Source: Dolosigranulum pigrum ATCC 51524
GTDB lineage: Bacteria > Bacillota > Bacilli > Lactobacillales > Carnobacteriaceae_A
Reading direction: 5' to 3'
Assembly: GCF_000245815.1 (NCBI RefSeq)
Contig: NZ_JH601103.1
Coordinates: 62,001 to 126,000 of the forward strand
Length of the DNA: 64,000 nt
Shown here: piece by piece, positions 8,127-16,687 of the stretch
Position numbering within the stretch: the stretch's first letter is position 1
How the letters are laid out: each line of letters starts with the position of its first letter
Notes under the pieces: model-generated
Database searches by the model: none
What the model saw: the letters and a program-made list of their open reading frames with translations, nothing else
Told to the model about the DNA's origin: nothing
Translations under genes and position numbers: made by a program

Positions 8127-9485
8127 TTATCTCATTGTGACAAATTCTTCAGCTGAGGTCGGGTGGATGGCAATTGTATCGTCAAAGTCTTGTTTAGTCG
8201 CGCCCATCTTGATCGCTACGGCAAATCCTTGTAACATCTCATCCATGCCCGCACCAATTCCGTGCAAGCCGACGACGCGTTCATCATCACCGACACAGAC
8301 CAGTTTCATATGAGTGCGTTGACGGTGCGCTGTTATTGAGCTATGCATAGCGGTAAAGCTATTCGTATAGATCGTGACTTGATCATCACCATATTGTTCA
8401 CGTGCATCTCGTTCGGTTAGTCCCACTGTGCCAATAGGTGGGTGGGTGAAGACAACGGTTGGAATATTTTCATGATTCACGTGTGCATCTGGTTTACCAC
8501 CAAATAAGCGTTCTGACAGTTGACGACCTTGTGCAATGGCAACTGGCGTTAATTCGACTTTTCCAATCACATCACCGACTGAATAAATACCGTCTGCTGT
8601 TGTATTTTGATATTTATCTACTTTAATATAGCCCTTGTTATCTAATTCGACTGCTGTATGTTCTAGGCCCAGGTTATCGGTGCTCGGTTGGCGACCTGTT
8701 GCCCAGATAATCTCGTCTGTTTCATGGGTTGTTCCATCTGAGAAGTGCATCACTAACGTTCCGTCTGCTTCTTTTGTCACCTTATCGATCGGTTTATTCC
8801 CGTGAATATGCGCGCCTTCTTCTGTTGCGATATCGCGGTATCCTTCACGAATGAGGGTATCGAACTCAGTTAATGGCAACTCTTTCCGGAAGAATAAGTG
8901 CGTATCGACTCCAAATGAGTGGAATACTCCAGCCAGTTCCACCCCGATATAACCTGCTCCATACACAGCAATACGCTTCGGTAATTCCGTCATTGCGAAG
9001 ACATCATCAGAGACAATTCCTAGGTCGCCTCCTTCAATCGGTAAGCGACTCGGACGTCCACCAGGAGCCACTAAGATATGATCAGCGGTATATTCCGTTC
9101 CATCTACTGCAACAGTTTTTGGTCCGACGAATTTAGCATAACCTCTAATCAACTGAACATGATTATGGTCAAGTCCGCGCTTATACGCCCCATGTAAGAA
9201 ATCAATGTAATTCTCACGGTTCGTCACTAGACGCTCAAAATTTAACTGTGGTGCATCTGTTAGCTCAAGACCATATCCTTCTCCATATAACTTAATATCA
9301 TCCAAGAGTTGAGATACATACCACATCACTTTTTTCGGTACACAGCCAAGGTTGACACAAGTACCGCCTAACTCGTTGGCTTCAATCAGGGCCACTTTTG
9401 CCCCACGTTCACCGGCACGATTTGCCGAAGCAATCCCGCCACTACCGCCACCAATTACTAAATAATCAAAATGCGTTTCACTCAT
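8127..9485 (-). CDS. gor: Glutathione-disulfide reductase
   Basis: This 452-residue cytoplasmic flavoprotein belongs to the pyridine nucleotide-disulfide oxidoreductase family. The order is the FAD-binding GGGSGG motif (11-17), the redox-active disulfide Cys43-Cys48 in GGTCVNLGCVPKK, an NADPH-binding GAGYIGVELAG segment, the second FAD motif ending in 'GIYSVGDV', and the C-terminal dimer domain. The catalytic His441 and Glu446 lie in HPTSAEE. It reduces oxidised glutathione with NADPH. Presence of this gene implies the cell imports or makes glutathione, but no glutathione synthesis or uptake gene is in the window. Confidence 0.94.
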   Translation of the reverse strand: MSETHFDYLVIGGGSGGIASANRAGERGAKVALIEANELGGTCVNLGCVPKKVMWYVSQLLDDIKLYGEGYGLELTDAPQLNFERLVTNRENYIDFLHGAYKRGLDHNHVQLIRGYAKFVGPKTVAVDGTEYTADHILVAPGGRPSRLPIEGGDLGIVSDDVFAMTELPKRIAVYGAGYIGVELAGVFHSFGVDTHLFFRKELPLTEFDTLIREGYRDIATEEGAHIHGNKPIDKVTKEADGTLVMHFSDGTTHETDEIIWATGRQPSTDNLGLEHTAVELDNKGYIKVDKYQNTTADGIYSVGDVIGKVELTPVAIAQGRQLSERLFGGKPDAHVNHENIPTVVFTHPPIGTVGLTERDAREQYGDDQVTIYTNSFTAMHSSITAHRQRTHMKLVCVGDDERVVGLHGIGAGMDEMLQGFAVAIKMGATKQDFDDTIAIHPTSAEEFVTMR

Positions 9486-9622
9486 CTAATCACCTTCCTA
9501 TTATCAATTCCACTCACAATATACCACTTTTGCCGGATTAATAGCAATTATTCTGTTTACTAAATAAATTTCTTTTCAACTGGCTAGCTCTACATAAATT
9601 TGTATAGTTTGCGATAATCCTT

Positions 9623-9651
9623 TTGAAACTTAGCTCAGACAAGAGTATACT
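9623..9651 (+). promoter_or_regulatory. Predicted promoter of the chromate-transporter pair
   Basis: TTGAAA (9623-9628), a 17-base spacer and TATACT (9646-9651) lie about 35 bases before the GTG start. Confidence 0.6.
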
Positions 9652-9686
9652 TAAAGAAATAGTTCTAAAGATAAAGGAGAGTTTAT

Positions 9687-10244
9687 GTGGAAAAACGTGC
9701 ATCGTATTGGGAATTATTTACCTCAATGTTTTATTTAAGTGCCTTCACGTTCGGAGGCGGATATGTGATTGTGCCCTTAATGGAAGATAAATTCGTAAAG
9801 GAATTAGGTTGGATTGATTATGATGAGATGTTGGACTTAATTGCTCTTGGACAATCGGCGCCGGGTGCGATCGCTGTCAATACGTCGGTGTTGATCGGGT
9901 ATCAACGGTTGGGGGTACTTGGAGCGGTGGTTTCTACTTTAGGCACTGTCCTCCCACCCCTATTGATTATGACCGGTTTATCCTATATTTATTTGCTTGT
10001 TCGCGATAATCCGTATGTGAACAATATGCTACTTGGCATGTCAGCAGGTGTTGCTGCGATTATTGTCAATGTCGTCTATAAGATGGCGCGTCGCATTATT
10101 GATCAGCAAAAACTTGTGCCCATCCTCGTCATGATCGGTGCCTTTATCTTAGTTGTTGGCTTCCATGTTCATATTTTATGGATTTTATTCGGGGCGGGTT
10201 TAATCGGACTGATCACGACACTTAAGGAGGGCGACTCAGTATGA
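9687..10244 (+). CDS. Chromate transporter family protein, first subunit (short-chain CHR)
   Basis: This 185-residue membrane protein is a single CHR domain. It has the family signature 'FGGGYVIVPLME' near residue 22 and 'ALGQSAPGAIAVNTSVLIGY' about residue 53, followed by four to five hydrophobic segments. The start is a GTG at 9687, eight bases after AAAGGAGAG; an ATG two bases earlier is out of frame. Short-chain CHR proteins occur in adjacent pairs and form a heteromeric transporter for chromate or a similar oxyanion. The natural substrate in Lactobacillales is not established. Its stop overlaps the next start by four bases. Confidence 0.9.
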   Translation: MEKRASYWELFTSMFYLSAFTFGGGYVIVPLMEDKFVKELGWIDYDEMLDLIALGQSAPGAIAVNTSVLIGYQRLGVLGAVVSTLGTVLPPLLIMTGLSYIYLLVRDNPYVNNMLLGMSAGVAAIIVNVVYKMARRIIDQQKLVPILVMIGAFILVVGFHVHILWILFGAGLIGLITTLKEGDSV

Positions 10245-10807
10245 TTTATCTTGAATTACTTCTGACATTCATGCTTGTAGGGGCACTTGGTTTCGGTGGT
10301 GGCTATGCGGTGCTCCCTTTGATTGAAGAGCAACTAGTCGTCAATCACGGTTGGCTGACAACGCAAGAATTTATCGATATCTTGACGCTTTCTGAGATGA
10401 CACCGGGACCTATCGCTGTCAATGCAGCAACATTTTCTGGTAACCGTATTGCGGGGGTATTCGGAGGGATTGTAGCGACAATCGGTGTCGTACTACCTTC
10501 TTTCGTTATTGTCATACTGATTGCCTATCTTTACTTCAAGTTCCGGCAGTTGCGCTTATTTCAAGGAGTAGTCGAAGGATTACGCCCAGCTGTAGTGGCC
10601 TTAATTGCCTCAGCTGGACTTACTATTTTCCTTAATGCACTCTTTCAGACAACAGATCAGCCTTTATTGACGCTAAGCAACATTAATCTGGTGAATGTTT
10701 TACTTTTTGCTATCGGCTTCACTGGTATTCGCAAGTACCAACTATCACCGATCAAAGTAATTCTCCTATGCGGTGGGCTAGGTATGATGATTTACAGTTT
10801 TATATAA
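10241..10807 (+). CDS. Chromate transporter family protein, second subunit (short-chain CHR)
   Basis: This 188-residue protein is the partner of the preceding gene. It has the same signature: 'GFGGGYAVLPLIEE' near residue 17 and 'LSEMTPGPIAVNAATFSGNRI' near residue 48, followed by hydrophobic segments. Translation is coupled by an ATGA overlap, with AAGGAGG seven bases upstream. The two halves are separate proteins in different frames. That is the normal state for the short-chain family and not a frameshift of a long ChrA. A bidirectional terminator follows. Confidence 0.9.
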   Translation: MIYLELLLTFMLVGALGFGGGYAVLPLIEEQLVVNHGWLTTQEFIDILTLSEMTPGPIAVNAATFSGNRIAGVFGGIVATIGVVLPSFVIVILIAYLYFKFRQLRLFQGVVEGLRPAVVALIASAGLTIFLNALFQTTDQPLLTLSNINLVNVLLFAIGFTGIRKYQLSPIKVILLCGGLGMMIYSFI

Positions 10808-10818
10808 AAAGAACAGCG

Positions 10819-10857
10819 AAAAGGCAATGCTCACGGAATGGTAAGCATTGCCTTTTT
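10819..10857. terminator. Bidirectional terminator between chr pair and rnfD
   Basis: AAAAGGCAATGCT at 10819-10831 pairs with AGCATTGCCTTTT starting at 10844. A T-run follows on each strand. Confidence 0.88.
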
Positions 10858-10867
10858 GTATGTTTTC

Positions 10868-11932
10868 TTATTTTTGTAAACTTGTACTCTGGCGGTTCAA
10901 TGAGCGTTCTGGACGAGATTTGTGTCCATAAATGCGCGGTAAGAACCAGGAGTCAATGAATGGTGCCGCAATATTCATTATAATAATAGCGATACCAATG
11001 GCGCCTGGGAAACCAACAGCAATACGCAAAATCCCTGTTAGGAGTCCACCGGCAATGGCAAAGACGGTCTTCCCATCCGGTGTTAATGCACCCGAACTGT
11101 AGTCAGTTGCCATATAGGTTGCGGCAAAAAATAAGGTGCCGCTCAAGGCGTGAGCCATCATATATTCCAAGTTAAATCCGGACCAGAAACAAGCGACAGT
11201 CACTGTTGATAGGATAAACAAAATTGGAATCTTTGGATTAATAACGCGTCTGACGATTAAGTAAATCATTCCGATTAAGATGGCTAATTTCGATGTTTCC
11301 CCGATGTTTCCACCCATGTTGACACCGAGAAACATTTCCCATAATTCAGGAACAGCTTCAGCCACTTCAGTTGCGCCACGGCTCAGATACTCAAGGGGTG
11401 TAGCCGTCGTCACGTAATCGACATGATAGCCGCCGTATGGGCCAGCGAAGAATCCTTTCGGCAAGACCCAATTAGCAAAAAATGGCGTAAAGAATACTTT
11501 GGCGATCACCCGGGCTGTTAAGGCTGGGTTCAGATAATTCTTCCCGAGTCCACCACCGAGCCCAAAATTCCAATGCTTAATAATAAAAACAGCGATAAAG
11601 GCCGCCACCGCAACAACCCAGAGTGGAGCTGAGATAGGAAAACTTAGCCCCAATAAAAGACCTGTCACATAAACGCTACGGTCATGAAGGGTTACCTTTT
11701 GATAGGTTAGCTTCTGATAACCATATTCTGATAGGACCGAAACAAGCAGGGCAACTCCGAGTTGGACGAATACCCACCAACCGAAGAAGTAGATGGCTGC
11801 GATAATCGGAGGGATCAAGGCAATGATTACTTCTGTCATGACTTGCTTAGATGTTCGCGGATTGCGAATATGAGGCGATGGCCCTGTCTGTAATTTGCTT
11901 TCGACATCTTTGATATTGATTGTGCCTGCCAT
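10868..11932 (-). CDS. rnfD: RnfD/NqrB-type membrane flavoprotein subunit
   Basis: This 354-residue integral membrane protein has about ten hydrophobic segments and belongs to the NqrB/RnfD family. The family binds covalent FMN through a threonine in an S/T-G-A-T-P-like motif. Here the motif reads VTTATPL with Thr178 as the candidate site, so an ApbE flavin transferase should be needed. Other family blocks are 'GLGKNYLNPALTARV' and, near the C-terminus, 'ATDYSSGALTPDGK'. AGGAGGG precedes the ATG and the gene begins two bases after the rnfC stop, so the two are co-translated. RnfA, RnfB, RnfE and RnfG are not in the window. Confidence 0.9.
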   Translation of the reverse strand: MAGTINIKDVESKLQTGPSPHIRNPRTSKQVMTEVIIALIPPIIAAIYFFGWWVFVQLGVALLVSVLSEYGYQKLTYQKVTLHDRSVYVTGLLLGLSFPISAPLWVVAVAAFIAVFIIKHWNFGLGGGLGKNYLNPALTARVIAKVFFTPFFANWVLPKGFFAGPYGGYHVDYVTTATPLEYLSRGATEVAEAVPELWEMFLGVNMGGNIGETSKLAILIGMIYLIVRRVINPKIPILFILSTVTVACFWSGFNLEYMMAHALSGTLFFAATYMATDYSSGALTPDGKTVFAIAGGLLTGILRIAVGFPGAIGIAIIIMNIAAPFIDSWFLPRIYGHKSRPERSLNRQSTSLQK

Positions 11933-11934
11933 CC

Positions 11935-13263
11935 TTAGCCCTCCTCTGCTGCTTTAATAGCTGCTTTCGCTCCACGAATATTTTCTAAGAGCGGAATCTT
12001 TGATGGACAGATGAATGAACAGTTCCCACATTCGATACAATCCATGGCGCCAAGTTCCTTCGCCTTATCAATATCCCCACGTTCAAAAGCTTCTGAAATA
12101 AGGATCGGTTGTAAACTAACCGGACAGACGTGAAGACATTCCGCACACATAATACAGTCTTGGCGCTCACCCACTTCGGCTTCTTGCGGGGTCAGAACGG
12201 TTACAGCTGTCATCCCTTTAATGATTGGAGTTCCTAAGTCATCACAGGCTTTCCCCATCATTGGCCCACCAGAGAGTACTTTACCCGGAACTGCGGTGAA
12301 GCCACCACAATCTTCAATTAATGAATCCATTGGGGTTCCGATTTTAACTTTTAAGTTCTTCGGCTCTTTAATTGGATCTCCGGCAACTGAGACAATTCGT
12401 TCAATGAGTGGTTCACCCAATTCGCAAGCACGCCATATTTGCCGACAAGTAGAAACATTCATTAGAATGATATGATTATCTGCCGGCAATGTTCCTGGTT
12501 GGACTTCTCGCCCTGTTAAATTCTGAATTAAGTTTTTCTCTGATCCTTGTGGGTACTTAGACGGCAACGGTTGAACGGTTACTTTATCGATGTGGGCGGT
12601 TGCTTCTTTCATGACTTTAATGGCATCCATTTTGTTGTCTTCAATTCCAACATAGATGTTAGCCAACTGCGGGTACAAGCGCTCAACAAGTTCAATACCT
12701 TGTGCAATCTCATCTGCATACTCTAACATCACACGATGATCACTTGTTGAATAAGGTTCACATTCGGCCCCATTTAGAATAATTGTATCAATCATACTAC
12801 TCGGTGGCGGAGATAACTTAACCGCTGTGGGGAAAGTCGCCCCACCCATTCCAACAATACCGGCTTTACGAACGGTATCTGTAATCTCATCATTAGTTAA
12901 CTCACTGGCACGACCCGGTTCAATAATAGGATCAGCCTTGGTATACTGGTAATCATTTTTGATAATAATACTATTCACTGCACCGCCACCTGCTGATGGA
13001 CGTTCTTCAATCCCAATCACTTCTCCTGATACAGACGAATATACGTGAGCAGAGATGAATCCTCCTTCTTCAGCAATCTTCTGCCCAACTTTCACTTGAT
13101 CACCAACCTCAACAATTGGTTCAGCTGGTGCACCGATATGCATGGAAACAGGGAACACCATAATCTTCGGTACCGATGCTTCTTCAATCGGTTTATGTTC
13201 TGTATAGCCCTTCTTATCATCTGGGTGTGAGCCTTGTTCTTTACGCATAAATGAAAATCTCAT
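11935..13263 (-). CDS. rnfC: RnfC-type NADH-binding iron-sulfur electron transport subunit
   Basis: The protein has 442 residues from the ATG at 13263, which lies eight bases after AAAGGA; longer in-frame starts overlap that site. The N-terminus carries the RnfC barrel-sandwich-like domain. The middle holds the NADH/FMN-binding complex-I 51-kDa-like region ('GIVGMGGATFPTAVKLSPP') and an SLBB segment. Near the C-terminus are two ferredoxin-type 4Fe-4S motifs, with Cys370/373/376/380 and Cys409/412/415/419. It would accept electrons from NADH and pass them to RnfD. Having only C and D, with no genes for the ion-pumping core, is unusual and suggests a reduced membrane electron-transfer module. 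Confidence 0.92.
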   Translation of the reverse strand: MRFSFMRKEQGSHPDDKKGYTEHKPIEEASVPKIMVFPVSMHIGAPAEPIVEVGDQVKVGQKIAEEGGFISAHVYSSVSGEVIGIEERPSAGGGAVNSIIIKNDYQYTKADPIIEPGRASELTNDEITDTVRKAGIVGMGGATFPTAVKLSPPPSSMIDTIILNGAECEPYSTSDHRVMLEYADEIAQGIELVERLYPQLANIYVGIEDNKMDAIKVMKEATAHIDKVTVQPLPSKYPQGSEKNLIQNLTGREVQPGTLPADNHIILMNVSTCRQIWRACELGEPLIERIVSVAGDPIKEPKNLKVKIGTPMDSLIEDCGGFTAVPGKVLSGGPMMGKACDDLGTPIIKGMTAVTVLTPQEAEVGERQDCIMCAECLHVCPVSLQPILISEAFERGDIDKAKELGAMDCIECGNCSFICPSKIPLLENIRGAKAAIKAAEEG

Positions 13264-13371
13264 AGCCAACATCCTTTCTAACCCTATCACTATGTACCTG
13301 ATACTTCCCGTCATCTACTATATTCTCATTATTAAAAATATTTTTCTCAAAAAACAAATAAAACGCCTAAT

Positions 13372-13406
13372 AATTACAGTATACCTTACTGTAATTCTAA
13401 TTAAAA
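13372..13406 (-). promoter_or_regulatory. rnfCD promoter with overlapping inverted repeat
   Basis: On the minus strand TATACT (13378-13383) lies 17 bases from a weak TTTTAA (13401-13406). A perfect inverted repeat has 10-base arms AATTACAGTA and TACTGTAATT separated by five bases (13372-13396). It covers the -10 hexamer and part of the spacer. This is the expected position of a repressor or redox-regulator operator. I do not recognise the regulator family from the motif. Confidence 0.55.
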
Positions 13407-13444
13407 GAGAAAATTCAAATTTTTTTACCATTAATTTAGCGTTT

Positions 13445-13519
13445 AAAAAACACACAATCGCTTTGCAAAGTAGCGTAGAGAGTGGTTATACTGCATACTT
13501 GACGCAAATTGATTGTGTG
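13445..13519 (-). terminator. Terminator-like long hairpin after the NusG-II-domain gene
   Basis: On the minus strand CACACAATC pairs with GATTGTGTG across about 51 bases that contain smaller internal pairings. Six T residues follow at once. It begins about 25 bases past the stop of the NusG-II-domain gene, so it is probably its terminator, although the large branched loop is unusual. Confidence 0.5.
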
Positions 13520-13544
13520 ATGTTATACACTATAGGGATGTTGA

Positions 13545-14018
13545 TTAATTAGGAATAATGATAGCATCCTGTTCGGTCTGTTCATCATCGTCCCTAAGTT
13601 CTCTCGGGTTAATCTCCTGCCCTGATGCATCTTCGGCATGAACAGCGACAATTAACTTATGCGGTAGGACGACAGCTGTTTCTCCCGGCTGGCTAATCCA
13701 GCCGCGTCGCACACCGATTTGATCTGGACTATTATCTTCACGATTACGGATACGCTCACCATCCACTTCAATAATATTATACTGATGATCAGCTGGATGT
13801 AAGGTAAATTCTTCATGCGTCGAACCGTCTAGTGGAGTTCGGTACACTTCTTGACCATCAATCGATACAGTCGCTACAATGTTGATATCATCACCGATTC
13901 GACTGAGCTGATAAGCATAGATCCCATGTGGAATAAATGATGCGACGAACAGTGTTACTAGAATAACTACATCCAGTAGTTTCATTTTTTTGAGATTATT
14001 CCACAACTTGGTCAGCAT
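13545..14018 (-). CDS. Membrane-anchored NusG domain II-like protein lacking the usual cysteines
   Basis: The protein has 157 residues from the ATG at 14018, which follows AGGAGGAG. Residues about 12-32 form one N-terminal membrane helix ('LLDVVILVTLFVASFIPHGIY'-like), so the rest is outside the membrane. Residues 40-120 match the NusG domain II family often found next to Rnf and ApbE genes ('VSIDGQEVYRTPLDG', 'PDQIGVRRGWISQPGETAVVLPHKL'). In typical members the segment has Cys in the C-PDQ-x-C and V-C-LP positions; here these are Ser, Gly and Val. The acidic tail is probably disordered. It lies directly upstream of rnfC on the same strand. Its role is unknown; an accessory function for the Rnf-like module is an inference from position. 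Confidence 0.75.
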   Translation of the reverse strand: MLTKLWNNLKKMKLLDVVILVTLFVASFIPHGIYAYQLSRIGDDINIVATVSIDGQEVYRTPLDGSTHEEFTLHPADHQYNIIEVDGERIRNREDNSPDQIGVRRGWISQPGETAVVLPHKLIVAVHAEDASGQEINPRELRDDDEQTEQDAIIIPN

Positions 14019-14044
14019 CCGAATCTCCTCCTTCCAAAAAATAT

Positions 14045-14091
14045 AAAAGGACATACCCACCTCACCTCAAGAAAGGCAGCTATATCCTTTT
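14045..14091 (-). terminator. Possible terminator downstream of prs
   Basis: AAAAGGATATA and TATGTCCTTTT pair with one mismatch on the minus strand, and a T-rich stretch follows. It lies between the prs stop and the start of the NusG-II-domain gene. Confidence 0.45.
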
Positions 14092-14126
14092 AAGCTCATT
14101 TCATTCCGTGATCATCTTCGTTAGAC

Positions 14127-15101
14127 TTACTCGACAAATTTTTTCTCAAATAATGGCGAGACTGGACGATCTTCATAAATACGTAAAATCGCATGACCGA
14201 TCAAGTTCCCGACTGAAATGACTTCCATCTTGTCGATTAGTTTCTCCTCTGGTAAGTAAATAGAATCGGTAATCAGAAGCTTCTCAATCGCTGAGTCACG
14301 AATTCGCTCAATCGCTGGTCCACTGAAGACAGCATGTGATCCACAGGCATAGACACACTTAGCGCCACGATCTTTTAAGGCATTCGCGGCAGCCGTCATT
14401 GTGCCGGCTGTATCAATTAAGTCATCGATCAGAATGGTAGTCTTCCCTTCCACATCACCGATAATATTCATAACTTCAGCGACGTTAGCTTTTGGACGAC
14501 GCTTATCAACAATGGCAATGCTACATTTCAGGAATTCAGCCAGTTTACGTGCGCGTGTGACCCCGCCATGATCTGGTGAGACAACGACGACATCATCGCC
14601 AACGAAATCATGTTCAATAAACCAATTAGCCAAAAGCGGTGCTCCCAGTAAATGATCAACTGGAATATCGAAGAAACCTTGCAGTTGTGCTGCGTGCAAA
14701 TCAAGTGTCAGTACACGATCAGCACCCGCTTCGGTAATCATATTAGCAACTAATTTCGCTGTAATTGGTTCTCTCGAGCGAGCTTTACGATCTTGACGAG
14801 CGTAGCCATAGTACGGAATAACAACATTAATCGTCTTCGCACTTGCTCGTCGTAAAGCATCAATCATAATCAATAGTTCCATTAAATGTTGGTTCGATGG
14901 TGCAGATGTGGATTGAATAATGTAAACATGATCACCCCGAACACTTTCCTCTAGGTTAATGCGGATTTCTCCATCACTGAATGTAGTGACCGTCACGTCC
15001 CCTAACTCAACACCTACATCAGCCGCAATTTTTTCAGCTAACGGTCGGTTGGAACTTAATGAATAAATCTTCAACTTTGAATCGTGATATTTTTCGCCCA
15101 T
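14127..15101 (-). CDS. prs: Ribose-phosphate pyrophosphokinase
   Basis: This 324-residue cytoplasmic enzyme makes PRPP from ribose 5-phosphate and ATP for purine, pyrimidine, His, Trp and NAD synthesis. Family motifs visible are 'TFSDGEIRINLEESVRGDHVYIIQ' (cut here to its key residues), the ATP-binding 'YYGYARQDRK', the catalytic flexible loop 'DHGGVTRARKLAE', and the PRPP-binding 'ILIDDLIDTAGTM'. It follows glmU on the same strand after 83 bases, the conserved glmU-prs order in Firmicutes. Confidence 0.97.
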   Translation of the reverse strand: MGEKYHDSKLKIYSLSSNRPLAEKIAADVGVELGDVTVTTFSDGEIRINLEESVRGDHVYIIQSTSAPSNQHLMELLIMIDALRRASAKTINVVIPYYGYARQDRKARSREPITAKLVANMITEAGADRVLTLDLHAAQLQGFFDIPVDHLLGAPLLANWFIEHDFVGDDVVVVSPDHGGVTRARKLAEFLKCSIAIVDKRRPKANVAEVMNIIGDVEGKTTILIDDLIDTAGTMTAAANALKDRGAKCVYACGSHAVFSGPAIERIRDSAIEKLLITDSIYLPEEKLIDKMEVISVGNLIGHAILRIYEDRPVSPLFEKKFVE

Positions 15102-15184
15102 GATTAACTCCTTTTAGTCATATTTGTTACTTCTAGTGTAATGGTGTAAGCGTCTATAATCAAGTGTTATCCTTTTTAAATGAG

Positions 15185-16558
15185 TTACTTCTTAGATGCT
15201 GGTAAATTTTTCACGTAATCTGCTTTATTTTCTTGGCGACTACGAGCAATGGCCAATGCATCTGCTGCTACATCTTGATTAATAGTTGAGCCCGCTGCTA
15301 AGAAAGCTCCCGCCTGTACGGTTACTGGGGATACGATTGTTACATTACTTCCGATGAAGACATCTGCTTCGATAACAGAATGATGCTTGTTTATTCCATC
15401 ATAGTTAGCAAAGATAACCCCACAGCTGACATTAACACGTTCACCAATTGTTGCGTCCCCAATATAGGCGTGATGCCCCGCTTTTACGCCACTCTTTAAG
15501 GTAGCGTTCTTCACTTCAACGTAATTGCCAATATGCACGTTATCTTCAAGAATAGCACCTTTACGCAAGCGACTATTCGGACCAATATCAGAATGTTGAC
15601 CAACTGTTGCTTCTGTAATGTTGCTGGAGATAATCGTAACGTCATCAGCAATCTGACTATCCGTAATCACTGAGCCCATCCCAATTGTCACATTACTACC
15701 GATTGTCGTCTGCCCTTTTAAGTATACACCAGGCTCAATCGTTGTATCTGGCCCGATTTCAACGCCTGCTTCAATATAGGTATTATCCGGATCAATTAAC
15801 GTTACGCCGGCAAGCATATGTTGTTGATTAATGCGCTGTTGCATCAATTGGTTAGCCTTAGCCAGAGCTGTCCGATCATTGACGCCTAAAGAATCCACCA
15901 TATCAGTCATTGAATAAGCGGAAACCTTCTCGTCCTGAGCGTTTAAGATCTCAATAACATCAGGTAAGTAATATTCACCTTGTGCATTATTATTATCAAC
16001 TTGCTTTAGTGCTTCGAACAACGCTTTATTATCAAAACAATAGGTTCCTGTATTGATTTCACGAACTTGTTTTTCTTCTTCCGTAGCATCTTTTTGTTCG
16101 ACAATTTTTGTGACTGTTCCCTCTTCTGAACGCAAGACTCGCCCATAACTGAAGGGATCATCAGCAATTGCCGTCAAGATGGTTGCTTTCGCTCCTTCTT
16201 GTTCGTGATAGTTGTACAAGTTCTCGATAGTTTCGTTAGAGATAAGAGGCGTATCACCGCAGATAACTAGGGTGGTCCCTTCTTTTCCTTCTAACAAGTC
16301 AGCTGCCTGCATCACAGCATGGGCCGTTCCAAGTTGCTCTTCTTGGTAAGCAAATTGCGAACGATCTCCCAGATAATCTTGGACCATCTCCGCATCAACT
16401 CCAAGAATCGAAATAATCTCTTCAGCGCCCGCTTGTGTTGCCACTTCGACTGAATAATTAACCATGGGCTGACCCATCACGGGATGAAGCATTTTATTCA
16501 CTTTTGACTTCATTCGCGTTCCTTTACCCGCCGCTAAAATAATTGCAAAACGTTTCAT
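15185..16558 (-). CDS. glmU: Bifunctional GlmU: GlcN-1-P acetyltransferase / GlcNAc-1-P uridyltransferase
   Basis: The protein has 457 residues from the ATG at 16558; GAGGAG lies ten bases upstream and the in-frame ATG at 16576 overlaps it. Residues 1-230 are the pyrophosphorylase domain with LAAGKGTRM at the N-terminus. Residues 250-457 are a left-handed beta-helix of hexapeptide repeats with acetyltransferase residues ('KAGHHAYIGDATIG', 'NVSCGVIFANYDG'). It makes UDP-GlcNAc for peptidoglycan and wall polymers in the cytoplasm. It stands between purR and prs, with a PurBox-like site upstream. Confidence 0.97.
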   Translation of the reverse strand: MKRFAIILAAGKGTRMKSKVNKMLHPVMGQPMVNYSVEVATQAGAEEIISILGVDAEMVQDYLGDRSQFAYQEEQLGTAHAVMQAADLLEGKEGTTLVICGDTPLISNETIENLYNYHEQEGAKATILTAIADDPFSYGRVLRSEEGTVTKIVEQKDATEEEKQVREINTGTYCFDNKALFEALKQVDNNNAQGEYYLPDVIEILNAQDEKVSAYSMTDMVDSLGVNDRTALAKANQLMQQRINQQHMLAGVTLIDPDNTYIEAGVEIGPDTTIEPGVYLKGQTTIGSNVTIGMGSVITDSQIADDVTIISSNITEATVGQHSDIGPNSRLRKGAILEDNVHIGNYVEVKNATLKSGVKAGHHAYIGDATIGERVNVSCGVIFANYDGINKHHSVIEADVFIGSNVTIVSPVTVQAGAFLAAGSTINQDVAADALAIARSRQENKADYVKNLPASKK

Positions 16559-16605
16559 AACTATAATTCTCCTCATTCAATTGGTTCAATATCACCTTTA
16601 TTGTA

Positions 16606-16649
16606 TCATACACCGTTCATCCTTGCATAAAACAATATTGTTCGGTTCT
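16606..16649. promoter_or_regulatory. PurBox pair upstream of glmU-prs
   Basis: The 13 bases at 16637-16649 (ATTGTTCGGTTCT) match the inverse PurBox AWWGTTCGGWWWT at 12 of 13 positions. A degenerate partner with core CCGTTC lies about 16 bases to the left, the spacing PurR uses. It sits between the purR stop and the glmU start, so PurR may control glmU-prs. The motif match is seen; regulation is inferred. Confidence 0.5.
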
Positions 16650-16687
16650 AATCTCATTAGCCGTAATTTTTCAGCGATCTCATATGT

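Noticed and set aside
9687..10807. Frameshifted long ChrA gene
   Set aside because: Each half has its own complete CHR signature and a ribosome site; paired short-chain CHR genes with an ATGA overlap are normal.
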